From positions 62,001-126,000 of the forward strand of contig NZ_SDSI01000002.1 of NCBI RefSeq assembly GCF_004153605.1: a stretch of DNA of 64,000 nucleotides, written 5' to 3'. This document shows, piece after piece, positions 53,713 through 62,997 of the stretch. The stretch is from Qipengyuania_B thermophila. Lineage in GTDB: Bacteria > Pseudomonadota > Alphaproteobacteria > Sphingomonadales > Sphingomonadaceae. The translations under genes were made by a program, and so were the position numbers. Each line of letters opens with the position of its first letter. Within the stretch, counting starts at the first letter, position 1. The notes under the pieces are model-generated. The model saw nothing but the letters and a program-made list of their open reading frames with translations. It ran no database searches and was not told the DNA's origin.

Positions 53713-55320
53713 TCAGGCGCTCTGCGGATCGGTGGCAGCCCGTTCCTCGTGGGCTTCCGGGTGCGGCCGGCTCCAGCCGCGCTGTGCGGGGGTGAGCGAC
53801 TTCAGAAACGCATCCGCCGTGTCGATGGTTTCGCGCCGGCGATCCTCGCTCATCCGGTCCCAAGTGGCGTAGATGCGACCGATCCGGCGGTTGCGCTCCA
53901 GCCGGGCGCGGTGTCGGTCCATGAAGTGCCAGTAGAGCGGATTGAACGGGCAGGCGTCCGGGCCGGTCTTCTGCCTCACATCGTAGCGGCAGCGCCCGCA
54001 GTAATCCGACATGGTGTTGATGTAGTTGCCGCTGGCGGCATAGGGTTTGGTGGCCAGCCGGCCGCCATCGGCGTACAAAATCATGGCGGAGACGTTGGGC
54101 AGTTCGACCCATTCATAGGCGTCGGCATAGACCACGAGGTACCAATCCTGCACCTCCCTGGGCCCGACGCCCGCCAGCAGGCAGAAATTGCCAAGCACCA
54201 TCAGCCGCTGGATGTGATGCGCATGGGCGTCGTCGCGGGTTGTGCGCACGCAGTCCGCGACGCAGCGCATGTCCGTCTCGCCGGTCCAGAAGAACTCCGG
54301 CAGCGGCAGGCGCGCATCAAGCGCGTTCGCCTCCGCAAGCTGCGGCATGCAGTACCAGTAGAACCCGCGCACATATTCGCGCCAGCCGATGATCTGCCGC
54401 ACGAATCCTTCGACGGAATTGATCGGCGCCGTGCCTTCGTCGAACATCCGTTCGGCCCGGCGGCACAGCTCGCGCGGCTCCAGCAGGCCGAGGTTGAGAC
54501 TGGTCGACAGCATGGAGTGGAAAAGCTGGTCGGCTCCATGCAGCATGGCGTCCTCGTAAGGACCGAAAAGCGCCAGCCGTTCGGCGAAGAAGGCGTCCGC
54601 GGCCTCGAGCGCCTGGGCACGCGTGACGGGCCAGCCGAAGCTCTCCAGACTGCCGAAATGGTCTCCGAACCGCTCCTCCACCAGTCGGATGCAGTCGCGG
54701 GTGATCGCATCGGGTCCGAACAACGGCCGCGGCGGTGCCGAAAGCCCGCGTGCCGGCGGGCGCCGGTTCTCCTTGTCGAAGTTCCACGCGCCGCCTTTCG
54801 GCTTTCCTGCGGCATCCATCAGGATGCCGGTCCTCTGCCGCACTTCGCGGTAGAAGAATTCCATCGTCAGGTGCTCGCGCCCGTCGGCCCATTCGCGGAA
54901 CTCGGCCAGAGAGGTGACGAAGCGGTCGTCGGGCAGGATCGTCACCTCTGCCGGAAACATGCCGGCCCACGCATCCATCGCCCCGCGCACGCGCCACTCA
55001 CCCGGCTCGACCACGACGATCCGGTCAGGCGCATGGCGCTCCACCGCCCGGGCGACCTCGCCGGTGAAGGTGCCTGCGTTGTCCGGATCGTCCAGCGCGG
55101 TGTAATCCACCTGCCAGCCGGCCGCGCGCAGCTCCCCGGCGAAGTGGCGCATCGCGGAGAAGATCAGCGCGATCTTCTGCTTGTGATGCTTCACGTAGGT
55201 GGCTTCCTCCCACACCTCCATCATCAGCACGACCGTGTTGCTGCGGTCACGCCCTCTGAGCGAGGCAAGTTCATGAGAAAGCTGGTCGCCAAGGACCGGC
55301 ACGAGGACGCGTTCGGACAT
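53713..55320 (-). CDS. Iron-sulfur bacterial cryptochrome/photolyase (PhrB-like)
   Basis: This 535-residue protein belongs to the FeS-BCP class, prokaryotic (6-4) photolyases that bind FAD, a lumazine antenna and a [4Fe-4S] cluster. It opens LVPVLGDQLSHELASLRG, typical of the group. Cluster cysteines are seen as Cys353 in MRCVADC and Cys441, Cys444 and Cys457 in YCGRCRYDVRQKTGPDACPF. Their spacing (88, 3, 13) equals that recalled for Agrobacterium PhrB (350, 438, 441, 454). It should repair UV-induced (6-4) photoproducts in light. It starts five bases after the priA stop and is probably co-transcribed with it. Confidence 0.93.
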   Translation of the reverse strand: MSERVLVPVLGDQLSHELASLRGRDRSNTVVLMMEVWEEATYVKHHKQKIALIFSAMRHFAGELRAAGWQVDYTALDDPDNAGTFTGEVARAVERHAPDRIVVVEPGEWRVRGAMDAWAGMFPAEVTILPDDRFVTSLAEFREWADGREHLTMEFFYREVRQRTGILMDAAGKPKGGAWNFDKENRRPPARGLSAPPRPLFGPDAITRDCIRLVEERFGDHFGSLESFGWPVTRAQALEAADAFFAERLALFGPYEDAMLHGADQLFHSMLSTSLNLGLLEPRELCRRAERMFDEGTAPINSVEGFVRQIIGWREYVRGFYWYCMPQLAEANALDARLPLPEFFWTGETDMRCVADCVRTTRDDAHAHHIQRLMVLGNFCLLAGVGPREVQDWYLVVYADAYEWVELPNVSAMILYADGGRLATKPYAASGNYINTMSDYCGRCRYDVRQKTGPDACPFNPLYWHFMDRHRARLERNRRIGRIYATWDRMSEDRRRETIDTADAFLKSLTPAQRGWSRPHPEAHEERAATDPQSA

Positions 55321-55325
55321 GCGCC

Positions 55326-57503
55326 CTAAACGAAGCTGTAGGGATCGATATCCACGGTGACCCTCACGGAACGGGGCAGGGTGAGCGCGCCGAGCCAGTC
55401 GCGGATGACCCGCTGAAGCTGGGCCGTGCGTCTGGCGTTCAGCAGCAGGCGATAGCGGTAGCGCCCGCGCAGCAGCGCAAGCGGCGCGGGGGCAGGGCCG
55501 AGAACGGCGATGTCGGGCACCTCAGGACGCGCGCCGCCGAGGGCGCGGGCGGCGTCACGCGCCTCGGCCTCGTCCTCGGACGAGACGATGATCGCCGCCC
55601 ACCTTCCGAAAGGGGGGGCGTTGGCATGACGCCGCGCCTCAACCTCGCTGGCGTAAAACGCGTCACGGTCGCCATTGGCGAGCGCCGCGATCACGGACGA
55701 GCGCGGATGCCGGGTCTGGATCAGCACCTCGCCCGGCTTCGCTCCGCGTCCGGCGCGGCCGCCGACCTGCGCGATCTGCTGATATGTGCGTTCGGCCGCC
55801 CGCAGGTCTCCTCCCTCGAGGCCCAGATCGGCATCCACGACGCCGACCAGCGTCAGCTCGGGAAAATGGAAGCCTTTCGTGACGAGCTGCGTGCCGACGA
55901 TGACATCGATCGCTCCTGCCTGTGCCTCCTCGATGAACGCGGCGGCGCGACCCGGCGTCGACAGGGTGTCGGACGTGACCAGCGCGACGCGGGCGCCCGG
56001 CAGACGTTCCGCCACCTCGTCGGCGATCCGCTCGACACCCGGACCGCACGCGACGAGGCAATCCGGTTCGCCGCATTCGGGGCAGCAATTCGGTGGCGCG
56101 GTTTCGAAGCCGCAATGGTGACAGGCAAGACGACGGGAAAGCCGGTGTTCGACAAGCCACGCGGTGCAGTTCGCGCAGCGGAAGCGAAATCCGCAATGGC
56201 GGCACAGCGTCAGCGGCGCATAGCCGCGGCGGTTGAGGAAAAGCAGCGACTGCTCTCCTCTGGCGAGGCGCTCTGCCATGGCCACGACCAGCCGTTCGGC
56301 CAGCCAGCGTCCTGCGCCGGGCTTGTCCTGCGTCAGGTCGATCGTGTCGATCGCCGGCATCCGGGCCCCGCCGAACCGATGGTCCAGCACCAGTCGGCGG
56401 TAGACGCCCTGCTCGGCCATGTGCAGGCTCTCCAGCGCGGGGGTGGCGCTTGCCAGGACAATCGGCACCCCTTCGAAACGCGCCCGCATGACGGCCACGT
56501 CCCGCGCGTTGTAGCGCACGCCGTCGTCCTGCTTGAAGCTCACCTCGTGCGCCTCGTCCACGACGATCAGACCCAGATCGGCGAAGGGGAGGAACAGTGC
56601 GGAGCGCGCGCCCACCACGACCTGGGCGCCGCCTTGCGCGGGAGAGGTCGCGATTGCCCGCCACGCGCGCCGGCGTTCGCTTGAGCGAAGGGACGAGTGC
56701 CACAGAACCGGCGCGGCGCCGAAGCGGGCGGCGAAACGCTTGAGGAAGGCCTCGGTGAGGGCGATCTCGGGCAACAGGACGAGCACCTGCCGCCCCGCGC
56801 CGACAGCGGCCGCGATCGGCTCGAAATAGGTTTCGGTCTTGCCCGAGCCGGTCACGCCGTCAAGCAGGAAGGCATCCGGCCGCTGTGCAGTCACCGCGTC
56901 CGTGATCGTGGCGGCGGCCGCGGCCTGCGCGGAGTTGAGCGCGGGCGTGACATGCTCCCGCTGAATCCGCGGGAACGGCCGGTCAAGGTCGACCTCCACC
57001 GGCAGCAGCACGCCCTGCTGCACCAGTCCGCGCAGCACAGCTTCGGACACGCCCGCCTTTGCCGCGAGTTCGCGGATGGAGCCCTGCTCTCCCGCCAGTC
57101 TTTCCACCGCCTGCCGGCGCAGCGGCGTGGCGCGGCGCAGCGGCGTGTCCGACAGGCGGTACTCCGTGACAGTGGCCGGCCCTGCCAGCGCTCCGCCGCT
57201 TGCCAGCACCATCCGCAGGACGGGTGCCATGGGCACGCAGTAGTAATCGGCGGTCCACTCGACCAGCCGCCTGAGCGCCGGGCGCAGCGGTGGCACCGGC
57301 AGAACGGCGCGCAACGGGCGCAGCCGCGCGTCGGGCACCTCGCCGCCGGCCAGCCGGTCGGCATCCCACACCACGCCGATGATCGTGCGTGGGCCGAGCG
57401 GGGCTTCCACAACCGCGCCGGGGGCGACCGGCATGCCTTCGGGCACGCTGTAGTCCAGCACCTCCACGGCGGCGTTCAGGGTCAGGATACGGGCCCGGTT
57501 CAT
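55326..57503 (-). CDS. priA: Primosomal protein N' (replication restart helicase)
   Basis: This 725-residue 3'-5' superfamily 2 helicase reloads the replisome at stalled forks. Walker A is LDGVTGSGKTETY, the DEAH box is IVVDEAHEVSFKQDDG, and motif VI is QVGGRAGRGAKPGEVLIQTR. Zinc-binding cysteines lie in CRHCGFRFRCANC and CHHCGFETAPPNCCPECGEP, all eight present. The start at 57503 (MNRARILTLN) has GGGGCGAAG upstream; the frame is open for 150 more codons without family similarity. The C-terminal IDIDPYSF-type ending (VDIDPYSFV) is standard for PriA. Confidence 0.97.
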   Translation of the reverse strand: MNRARILTLNAAVEVLDYSVPEGMPVAPGAVVEAPLGPRTIIGVVWDADRLAGGEVPDARLRPLRAVLPVPPLRPALRRLVEWTADYYCVPMAPVLRMVLASGGALAGPATVTEYRLSDTPLRRATPLRRQAVERLAGEQGSIRELAAKAGVSEAVLRGLVQQGVLLPVEVDLDRPFPRIQREHVTPALNSAQAAAAATITDAVTAQRPDAFLLDGVTGSGKTETYFEPIAAAVGAGRQVLVLLPEIALTEAFLKRFAARFGAAPVLWHSSLRSSERRRAWRAIATSPAQGGAQVVVGARSALFLPFADLGLIVVDEAHEVSFKQDDGVRYNARDVAVMRARFEGVPIVLASATPALESLHMAEQGVYRRLVLDHRFGGARMPAIDTIDLTQDKPGAGRWLAERLVVAMAERLARGEQSLLFLNRRGYAPLTLCRHCGFRFRCANCTAWLVEHRLSRRLACHHCGFETAPPNCCPECGEPDCLVACGPGVERIADEVAERLPGARVALVTSDTLSTPGRAAAFIEEAQAGAIDVIVGTQLVTKGFHFPELTLVGVVDADLGLEGGDLRAAERTYQQIAQVGGRAGRGAKPGEVLIQTRHPRSSVIAALANGDRDAFYASEVEARRHANAPPFGRWAAIIVSSEDEAEARDAARALGGARPEVPDIAVLGPAPAPLALLRGRYRYRLLLNARRTAQLQRVIRDWLGALTLPRSVRVTVDIDPYSFV

Positions 57504-57563
57504 CTTCGCCCCGTCATATGGGCGTCTTCGTCCAGGGAAAACAGACAGCGAACGGAGTTTGCG

Positions 57564-58253
57564 ATGACCATGCAAGAGCCGCTTGGACGGCGGACGTTTT
57601 TCATGGCCGTGCTGGGTGCGGGGGCGGCGCTGACGCTGCCGGGGTGCCAGACCGCGCGGCCGCTCAGCCTCGAGGAGGCGGTTCGCCGCCTGCTGTTCTT
57701 TGCCAGCGACAACGCCTTTGCCCGCATGACCCGGCCGGGCGGGTTCTGGGACCAGCAGGTCGCGGCCATCGGTCTTGGCAACCTGTTCGGGCTGCGCGGC
57801 GATGCGATGGCGCGGGTGCTGACGTCCCCGTTGTTCAGGGACCGGATGCAGGCCGCCTTTTCCGACTGGGCCATCGATGCCACCGCGCGCGCGGCACCCG
57901 TGGTCACCGATGCGGTGCGAACCATCGGTTTCCGCAACGCCTATGATCTGGTGCACGGCGACCCGCGCGGCGCCACGGCCTATCTTCGCGCGGCGTTGGC
58001 GGGGCGGCTCATAGAGGTGATGGTGCCGGGCCTAGCGAATGCGATGGCGGTGGCATCCGACCCGCTGATGGCAGAGTTGCTCAACGCCGCCACGGGCGTC
58101 AACGTCGCGGCGGTGGCGCGCAGCGCGGCGGACCGGATCGACGACGTGATCTGGCGGGTGATCGCCGAGGAGGAGGCGCTGATCCGCGCCGATCCGCGGA
58201 TCACCCGTGACCCGGTCCTGATGGGCGTTTTCGGACCCGCTGCGCGGCGCTGA
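57564..58253 (+). CDS. DUF4197-like exported lipoprotein
   Basis: This 229-residue protein begins with GRRTFFMAVLGAGAALTLPGC, a Tat-like double Arg followed by a lipobox-like LPGC. The body is helical and matches the DUF4197 pattern, especially TIGFRNAYDLVHGDPRGATA and YLRAALAGRLIEVMVPGLA. The function of the family is unknown. The ATG at 57564 has ACGGAG six bases upstream. It is divergent from priA (60 bases) and 50 bases ahead of cobT, with which it has no known link. Confidence 0.8.
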   Translation: MTMQEPLGRRTFFMAVLGAGAALTLPGCQTARPLSLEEAVRRLLFFASDNAFARMTRPGGFWDQQVAAIGLGNLFGLRGDAMARVLTSPLFRDRMQAAFSDWAIDATARAAPVVTDAVRTIGFRNAYDLVHGDPRGATAYLRAALAGRLIEVMVPGLANAMAVASDPLMAELLNAATGVNVAAVARSAADRIDDVIWRVIAEEEALIRADPRITRDPVLMGVFGPAARR

Positions 58254-58303
58254 CTCACGCGCGCACTTGACGGGCCGCGCAAGGGCCTGTTCACGGTGCG
58301 GGT

Positions 58304-60118
58304 GTGAGCGACAGCAGTTCCCTTGACCGGTTCCGCCGCGTGCTGACGGGGGCGGCCCGCGCCCTTGCGCACGAGCCGGAGGTGGAGGTCGCCTGGAGCG
58401 CCGACACCCCGTCGGCGTCCGGGCGGAACATGCGCGTGCCGCTGCCGGGACGCACCCTGCCGCCCGCTCAGGTCACCGAAGCGCGGGGCGTGGCCGACAG
58501 CTTCGCGCTGAAGCTGCGTCATCACGATGCCGCCCTGCACGCGGCCAATGCGCCGGACGAACCGCTTGCCCGCGCGGTCTATGATGCCGCGGAGCAGGTC
58601 CGCTACGAGACGTGGGGGTCCGCGGGGCTGGCCGGTGTGCGCGCCAATGTCGGGGCCGCGACGGACGGGCGCCTGGCGGCCGACCCCATCGCTCGTGCCA
58701 AATCCGCAGGCGAGGTTCCCCTGCCGAGCGCCATGGCGCAGCTGCTGCGCGAAAAGCTGACCGGCCGTCCTGTCGCTCCTGCCGCCGCCGCCGCCGTCGG
58801 GCTGGTGAGGGAGACGCTGGAGGAGCGGATCGGCACCCAGCTCCGCGGCCTCGACGCCGCGCTGGGCGACCAGCGCGCCTATCAGCGGCTGACGCTGGAC
58901 ATGCTGCGCCAGCTCGACCTCATCGGGCCGCCGTCATCGGAGCCATCGTCCGAGGAAGGGGACGAGGCCGAGGACAATCAGGCGCCGGACGAGGATGCTG
59001 CCGGTGACGAACAGTCCGGTGCCGCTCCCGACCCGGCCGAGATGGCGGGCCAGCCCTCGGCCGAGCCGGCTGAGGGCGAGGACACGGCGGATGGCAGCGC
59101 GCGCGAGGAGGAAGGCGAGGCAGCCGCTGCGGACGAGGCCCTTGACGGCATGCAGCCGGTCCGCCCCCGGCACAACTGGACCGACCTTCCCGCCTCCTTC
59201 GCCTACCGGGCCTACACCACCCGCTTCGACGAGGTGGTCGACGCGGCCGCGCTGTGCGATCCGGCCGAACTCGACCGGCTGCGCGCCTACCTCGACAGCC
59301 AGCTCACCGGGCTGCAGGGCGTCGTCACGCGCCTCGCCAACCGTCTTCAGCGCCGACTGCTGGCGCAGCAGAACCGGACGTGGAACTTCGATCAGGAAGA
59401 GGGACTGCTCGACGCCGCGCGCCTGGCGCGGGTGATCGTGTCGCCGGGCCAGTCCCTGTCCTACAAGGTCGAAAGCGACATCGCCTTCAAGGACACGGTG
59501 GTCTCGCTCCTCATCGACAATTCCGGCTCCATGCGCGGGCGGCCGATCTCCATTGCCGCCATCAGCGCTGACGTGCTCGCGCGGACGCTGGAGAGAGTGG
59601 GGGTCAAGACGGAGATCCTCGGCTTCACCACCCGCGCGTGGAAGGGCGGCCAGTCGCGCGAGGCGTGGCTCAACGACGGCAAGCCGCCCGATCCGGGACG
59701 CCTCAACGATCTGCGGCACATCCTCTATAAGCAGGCAGATCAGCCATGGCGCCGGGCGCGGCGCAACCTTGGCCTGATGATGCGCGAAGGTCTGCTGAAG
59801 GAGAACATTGACGGCGAGGCGCTGCTGTGGGCGCACGAGCGCCTGCTCGCCCGCCCGGAGGACCGACGCATCCTGATGGTCATCTCCGACGGCGCGCCGG
59901 TCGATGATTCCACGCTCAGCGTGAACAGCGCGGGCTATCTGGAAGCGCACTTGCGCAAGGTGATCGACTGGATCGAGACGCGCTCACCGGTTGAACTGAT
60001 CGCGATCGGCATCGGCCACGATGTCACCCGCTACTACCGCCGCGCCGTCACCATCATGGATGCCGAGCAGCTGGGCGGCACCATGATCGAGCAGCTTGCG
60101 GCGCTGTTCGAGGACTGA
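58304..60118 (+). CDS. cobT: Cobaltochelatase subunit CobT
   Basis: This 604-residue protein is the MIDAS-containing subunit of the ATP-dependent CobNST chelatase, which inserts cobalt into hydrogenobyrinate a,c-diamide during aerobic cobalamin synthesis. An N-terminal domain (to about 205) is followed by a very acidic Glu/Asp/Ala/Pro linker (about 205-285) and a C-terminal von Willebrand A domain with the metal-ion site [12 protein letters not shown] and [11 protein letters not shown]. The start is GTG at 58304 with a weak ribosome site. No cobS or cobN lies beside it in the window. Confidence 0.94.
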   Translation: MSDSSSLDRFRRVLTGAARALAHEPEVEVAWSADTPSASGRNMRVPLPGRTLPPAQVTEARGVADSFALKLRHHDAALHAANAPDEPLARAVYDAAEQVRYETWGSAGLAGVRANVGAATDGRLAADPIARAKSAGEVPLPSAMAQLLREKLTGRPVAPAAAAAVGLVRETLEERIGTQLRGLDAALGDQRAYQRLTLDMLRQLDLIGPPSSEPSSEEGDEAEDNQAPDEDAAGDEQSGAAPDPAEMAGQPSAEPAEGEDTADGSAREEEGEAAAADEALDGMQPVRPRHNWTDLPASFAYRAYTTRFDEVVDAAALCDPAELDRLRAYLDSQLTGLQGVVTRLANRLQRRLLAQQNRTWNFDQEEGLLDAARLARVIVSPGQSLSYKVESDIAFKDTVVSLLIDNSGSMRGRPISIAAISADVLARTLERVGVKTEILGFTTRAWKGGQSREAWLNDGKPPDPGRLNDLRHILYKQADQPWRRARRNLGLMMREGLLKENIDGEALLWAHERLLARPEDRRILMVISDGAPVDDSTLSVNSAGYLEAHLRKVIDWIETRSPVELIAIGIGHDVTRYYRRAVTIMDAEQLGGTMIEQLAALFED

Positions 60119-60143
60119 GCGTGCGGGAACGCGCCGCCGCAGG

Positions 60144-60626
60144 CTAGAACAGGGCGGAAAACGCTGCGGCCAGCACCGCCCAAGGTATGACCGCGCCGGC
60201 GATCATGATGAAGAGCTTGGCGCGCACCGACAGCGGACGGCCGTCAGTCTCACCTGCGCTCGCATCCGAACCCGCGGCCGCGCGCTCCTCCGGCTGCGGT
60301 CGCCGTGCCTCTCCCTGCAGCAGCGCGGCGCTGAGCGCGGCGCGCGACAGCGGCGCGTCGAAGTTGCAGCCGGCCAGATTGCCGCTCCGCCAGACCACGG
60401 CCGCCTCGCGCGGTCCAGCCTCGGGGAGGATGAGCGACAGGCGGTCGCCTTCGGACAGAGGCGCGGCAGTGCGGACGAGAAAACCCGTGCGCGAAATGTT
60501 GAGCGCTTCGACCGCAACCGTGCCGTCCTTGACCTGAGCCACGAGACGAAGCCTGAGCTCCTGCCGCTGCGTCAGACGCTGCGGCCACTGGGCGAACTGG
60601 GTGTCGTGCTGTGTCATGCCTGCCAT
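60144..60626 (-). CDS. PilZ-domain protein with C-terminal membrane anchor
   Basis: This 160-residue protein carries a PilZ domain (about residues 17-100) with both cyclic di-GMP motifs: RQELR (RxxxR) and NISRTGF (NxSxxG). A polar linker rich in Ala and Glu leads to one C-terminal transmembrane helix, LFIMIAGAVIPWAVLAAAF. It would be a membrane-tethered c-di-GMP receptor; its effector partner is unknown. The ATG at 60626 has GGGCGAG upstream; a second ATG lies at 60617. It is convergent with cobT and divergent from the nitroreductase. Confidence 0.87.
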   Translation of the reverse strand: MAGMTQHDTQFAQWPQRLTQRQELRLRLVAQVKDGTVAVEALNISRTGFLVRTAAPLSEGDRLSLILPEAGPREAAVVWRSGNLAGCNFDAPLSRAALSAALLQGEARRPQPEERAAAGSDASAGETDGRPLSVRAKLFIMIAGAVIPWAVLAAAFSALF

Positions 60627-60769
60627 GGCTCGCCCGTGAGGATGGTCTGGCTTCACCTTCGGAGAGCCGGGTAAACAAACCCTTAGCATCGCCCCTTGTG
60701 TCTTGCGTGCCTGCGCGATCGGTGCTTGCGCGCAGCGGGAGCATGACCGCCGAAAGGAACCGACCCGCC

Positions 60770-61444
60770 ATGGACGTCTCGCAAGCTGTCGCCACCCGCC
60801 GCTCCGTGCGCGCCTTCACCGCCGATCCGGTGTCCCGCGACACGCTCCGCCGGATACTCGAGCAGGCGCAGCGCGCCCCGTCGGGGGGCAACACGCAGCC
60901 CTGGCACGGCGTCGTCCTGACCGGGGCGCCGCTTTCCCGCCTCCACGAGGCTGTCGGGGCGGTTCTCGCTCACGGCAGGGAGGCGCAATCTCCCGAATAC
61001 GACATCTACCCGCGAGATCTTGCCGGACCTTACGAGGAGCGGCGTCGCGGCGTCGGCGAGGCGCTGTACGGCGCGCTTGCCATCCCGCGCGAGAACAAGG
61101 CAGGCCGGCTCATGTGGTTCGCGCAGAACTTCCGCGGCTTCGGCGCGCCCGTGCTGATGCTGGTGCACACGCCCCGCTACATGGGGCCGCCGCAATGGGC
61201 CGACATTGGCATGTGGCTGCAGACCGTCATGCTGCTGCTGCGCGAGGAGGGTCTGGACAGCTGCCCTCAGGAAGCCTGGGCGATGTATTCACGCCAGATC
61301 CGCGAGGTGGTCAGCATCCCTGAAGACCACATCTTCTTCTGCGGGCTTGCCATCGGGCACCGCGATCCGGACGCGGCGGTGAACGCCTTTCCCGTTCCGC
61401 GCGCCCCGCTGGACGAGGCGGTGCGCTGGGAGGGGTGGGATTGA
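60770..61444 (+). CDS. Nitroreductase-family FMN oxidoreductase
   Basis: This 224-residue flavoprotein starts MDVSQAVATRRSVRAFTADPV, and QRAPSGGNTQPWHGVVLTG is the FMN-binding signature of the nitroreductase family. ADIGMWLQTVMLLLREEGLDSCPQE and FFCGLAIGHRDPDAAVN are the conserved C-terminal blocks. It reduces nitro or quinone compounds with NAD(P)H; the physiological substrate is unknown. ATG 60743 is an alternative start, but family similarity begins at 60770. It precedes cysS by about 32 bases. Confidence 0.92.
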   Translation: MDVSQAVATRRSVRAFTADPVSRDTLRRILEQAQRAPSGGNTQPWHGVVLTGAPLSRLHEAVGAVLAHGREAQSPEYDIYPRDLAGPYEERRRGVGEALYGALAIPRENKAGRLMWFAQNFRGFGAPVLMLVHTPRYMGPPQWADIGMWLQTVMLLLREEGLDSCPQEAWAMYSRQIREVVSIPEDHIFFCGLAIGHRDPDAAVNAFPVPRAPLDEAVRWEGWD

Positions 61445-61476
61445 CCGTCGCCCCGGCGGCAGGGCAGAGCCACGTC

Positions 61477-62997
61477 ATGTCCGACACGCCGCTCCGCCTC
61501 TACAATTCCCTCACCCGGCAACTTGAAGAGTTCCAGCCGCTCCACCCCGGCGAAGCGCGCGTCTACACCTGCGGACCGACGGTCTACAACTATCCGCACA
61601 TCGGCAACATGCGCGCCTATGTCTTTGCCGATGTGCTCGGGCGGGTGCTCGAATGGAAGGGTTACACGCTCACCCATGTCATCAACATCACCGATGTCGG
61701 CCACCTGACCGACGATGCCGACGCGGGCGAGGACAAGCTGGAGAAGATGGCCGCGCAGCGGCGACAGTCGATCTGGGACGTCGCGCGGCACTACACCGAC
61801 GCGTTCAAAGCGGATGTCAGGGCGCTCAACATCCGCGAGCCGTCGCAATGGACGGTGGCGACCGATTACGTGCCGCAGATGATCGCATTCGCGCAAGGAA
61901 TTGCGGAGAAGCACTGCTACCTCATCGACAGCGGCCTTTACTTCGACGTCTCCACCGTCGCCGACTATGGCCGCCTTGCCCGCGCCAGCACGGACGAAGG
62001 AGAGAGCCGGATCGACCCCGTGGCCGGCAAGCGCAATCCGGCCGATTTCGCCATCTGGCGCCGCACGCCGGCGGGCGAGACGCGGCAGATGGAGTGGGAC
62101 TCGCCCTGGGGCCGCGGCGCGCCGGGCTGGCATCTGGAATGCTCAGTGATGAGCGGGGCGGTGCTCGGCTTCCCGTTCGACATTCACACCGGCGGCATCG
62201 ACCACCGCGAGATCCACCACCCGAACGAGATCGCGCAGAACCAGGCGCATTGCTGCACCGATGGCCTCGACGTGGCGGAGAACAGCGGCGCGCGCTTCTG
62301 GATGCACAACAACTTCCTCGTCGACCGAACGGGCAAGATGTCGAAATCGTCCGGCGAGTTCCTGCGCCTGCAACTGTTGATCGACCGCGGCTACCACCCG
62401 CTCGCCTACCGCCTGATGTGCCTGCAGGCGCATTACCGCAGCGAGCTGGAGTTCAGCTGGGAGGGACTGCACGCGGCGCTCACACGGCTGAAGCGGATGA
62501 TCATGGCGGTGGAGGCTGTCACGCTTCGTCATGCTGAACTCGTTTCAGCATCCAACTTGCCGGAAAGCGTTCAGCGCGATGGGAAGAGATGGACCCTGAA
62601 CCAGATCCAGGGTGACGGTGCAGGAGGGCTGCAGGGGCAGCTCCACACCTTCGATGGCGCAGTCTCGGACGACCTCAACACCGCCATCGCGCTGACCAGC
62701 CTCGAGGACGTGCTCGGCGCGAAGCGGGTGGAGCCGGAGCGGAAGCTGTCGCTGGTCGCGGCCATGGATCGCGTGCTCGGCCTCGACCTCCTCAACCTCA
62801 CCCGCGCCGACCTTCGGATCCGCCCCAAGGCGGCGCAGATCACCGAAGCCGAGATCAAAGCCGCGCTCGAACGTCGCAGGGAAGCGCGCGCGGCGAAGGA
62901 TTTCGCCACTTCGGATGCCATTCGCGACGAGCTCGCGGCGCAGGGTGTCGAGGTGATGGACGGCGATCCGCTGGGCTGGGAGTGGAAGCTGGGATGA
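61477..62997 (+). CDS. cysS: Cysteinyl-tRNA synthetase, with an internal repeat-derived insertion
   Basis: This 506-residue class I synthetase charges tRNA-Cys. YTCGPTVYNYPHIGNMRAY has the first zinc Cys and the HIGH-type HIGN; WHLECSVMS and HPNEIAQ supply further zinc ligands; KMSKSSGE is the KMSKS loop. The C-terminal anticodon region ends with the DFATSDAIRDELAAQGVEV block. Between the helical domain (LTRLKRMIMAVEA) and the DALR-like region (VSDDLNTAIALTSLEDVL) it carries about 30 extra residues, 351-381 (LRHAELVSASNLPES... QIQGDG), encoded by a palindromic repeat element. The protein is correspondingly longer than typical (about 460 residues). The reading frame is intact, so the gene is probably functional, and it would normally be essential. 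The stop overlaps the next gene as ATGA. Confidence 0.95.
   Translation: MSDTPLRLYNSLTRQLEEFQPLHPGEARVYTCGPTVYNYPHIGNMRAYVFADVLGRVLEWKGYTLTHVINITDVGHLTDDADAGEDKLEKMAAQRRQSIWDVARHYTDAFKADVRALNIREPSQWTVATDYVPQMIAFAQGIAEKHCYLIDSGLYFDVSTVADYGRLARASTDEGESRIDPVAGKRNPADFAIWRRTPAGETRQMEWDSPWGRGAPGWHLECSVMSGAVLGFPFDIHTGGIDHREIHHPNEIAQNQAHCCTDGLDVAENSGARFWMHNNFLVDRTGKMSKSSGEFLRLQLLIDRGYHPLAYRLMCLQAHYRSELEFSWEGLHAALTRLKRMIMAVEAVTLRHAELVSASNLPESVQRDGKRWTLNQIQGDGAGGLQGQLHTFDGAVSDDLNTAIALTSLEDVLGAKRVEPERKLSLVAAMDRVLGLDLLNLTRADLRIRPKAAQITEAEIKAALERRREARAAKDFATSDAIRDELAAQGVEVMDGDPLGWEWKLG
62527..62617. repeat. Palindromic repeat element inserted in-frame in cysS
   Basis: A 91-base segment bounded by inverted ends CGTCA (62527-62531) and TGACG (62613-62617). 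Inside are two hairpins: ATGCTGAA (62531-62538) with TTCAGCAT (62544-62551), and ACCCTG (62593-62598) with CAGGGT (62608-62613). The sequence matches, from memory, a dispersed intergenic repeat common in sphingomonads and relatives, with the recognisable pieces ATGCTGAA..TTTCAGCATCC and GATGGACCCTGAAC..CAGGGTGACG. Read in the cysS frame it has no stop codon. I did not find another copy in this window. Confidence 0.8.
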
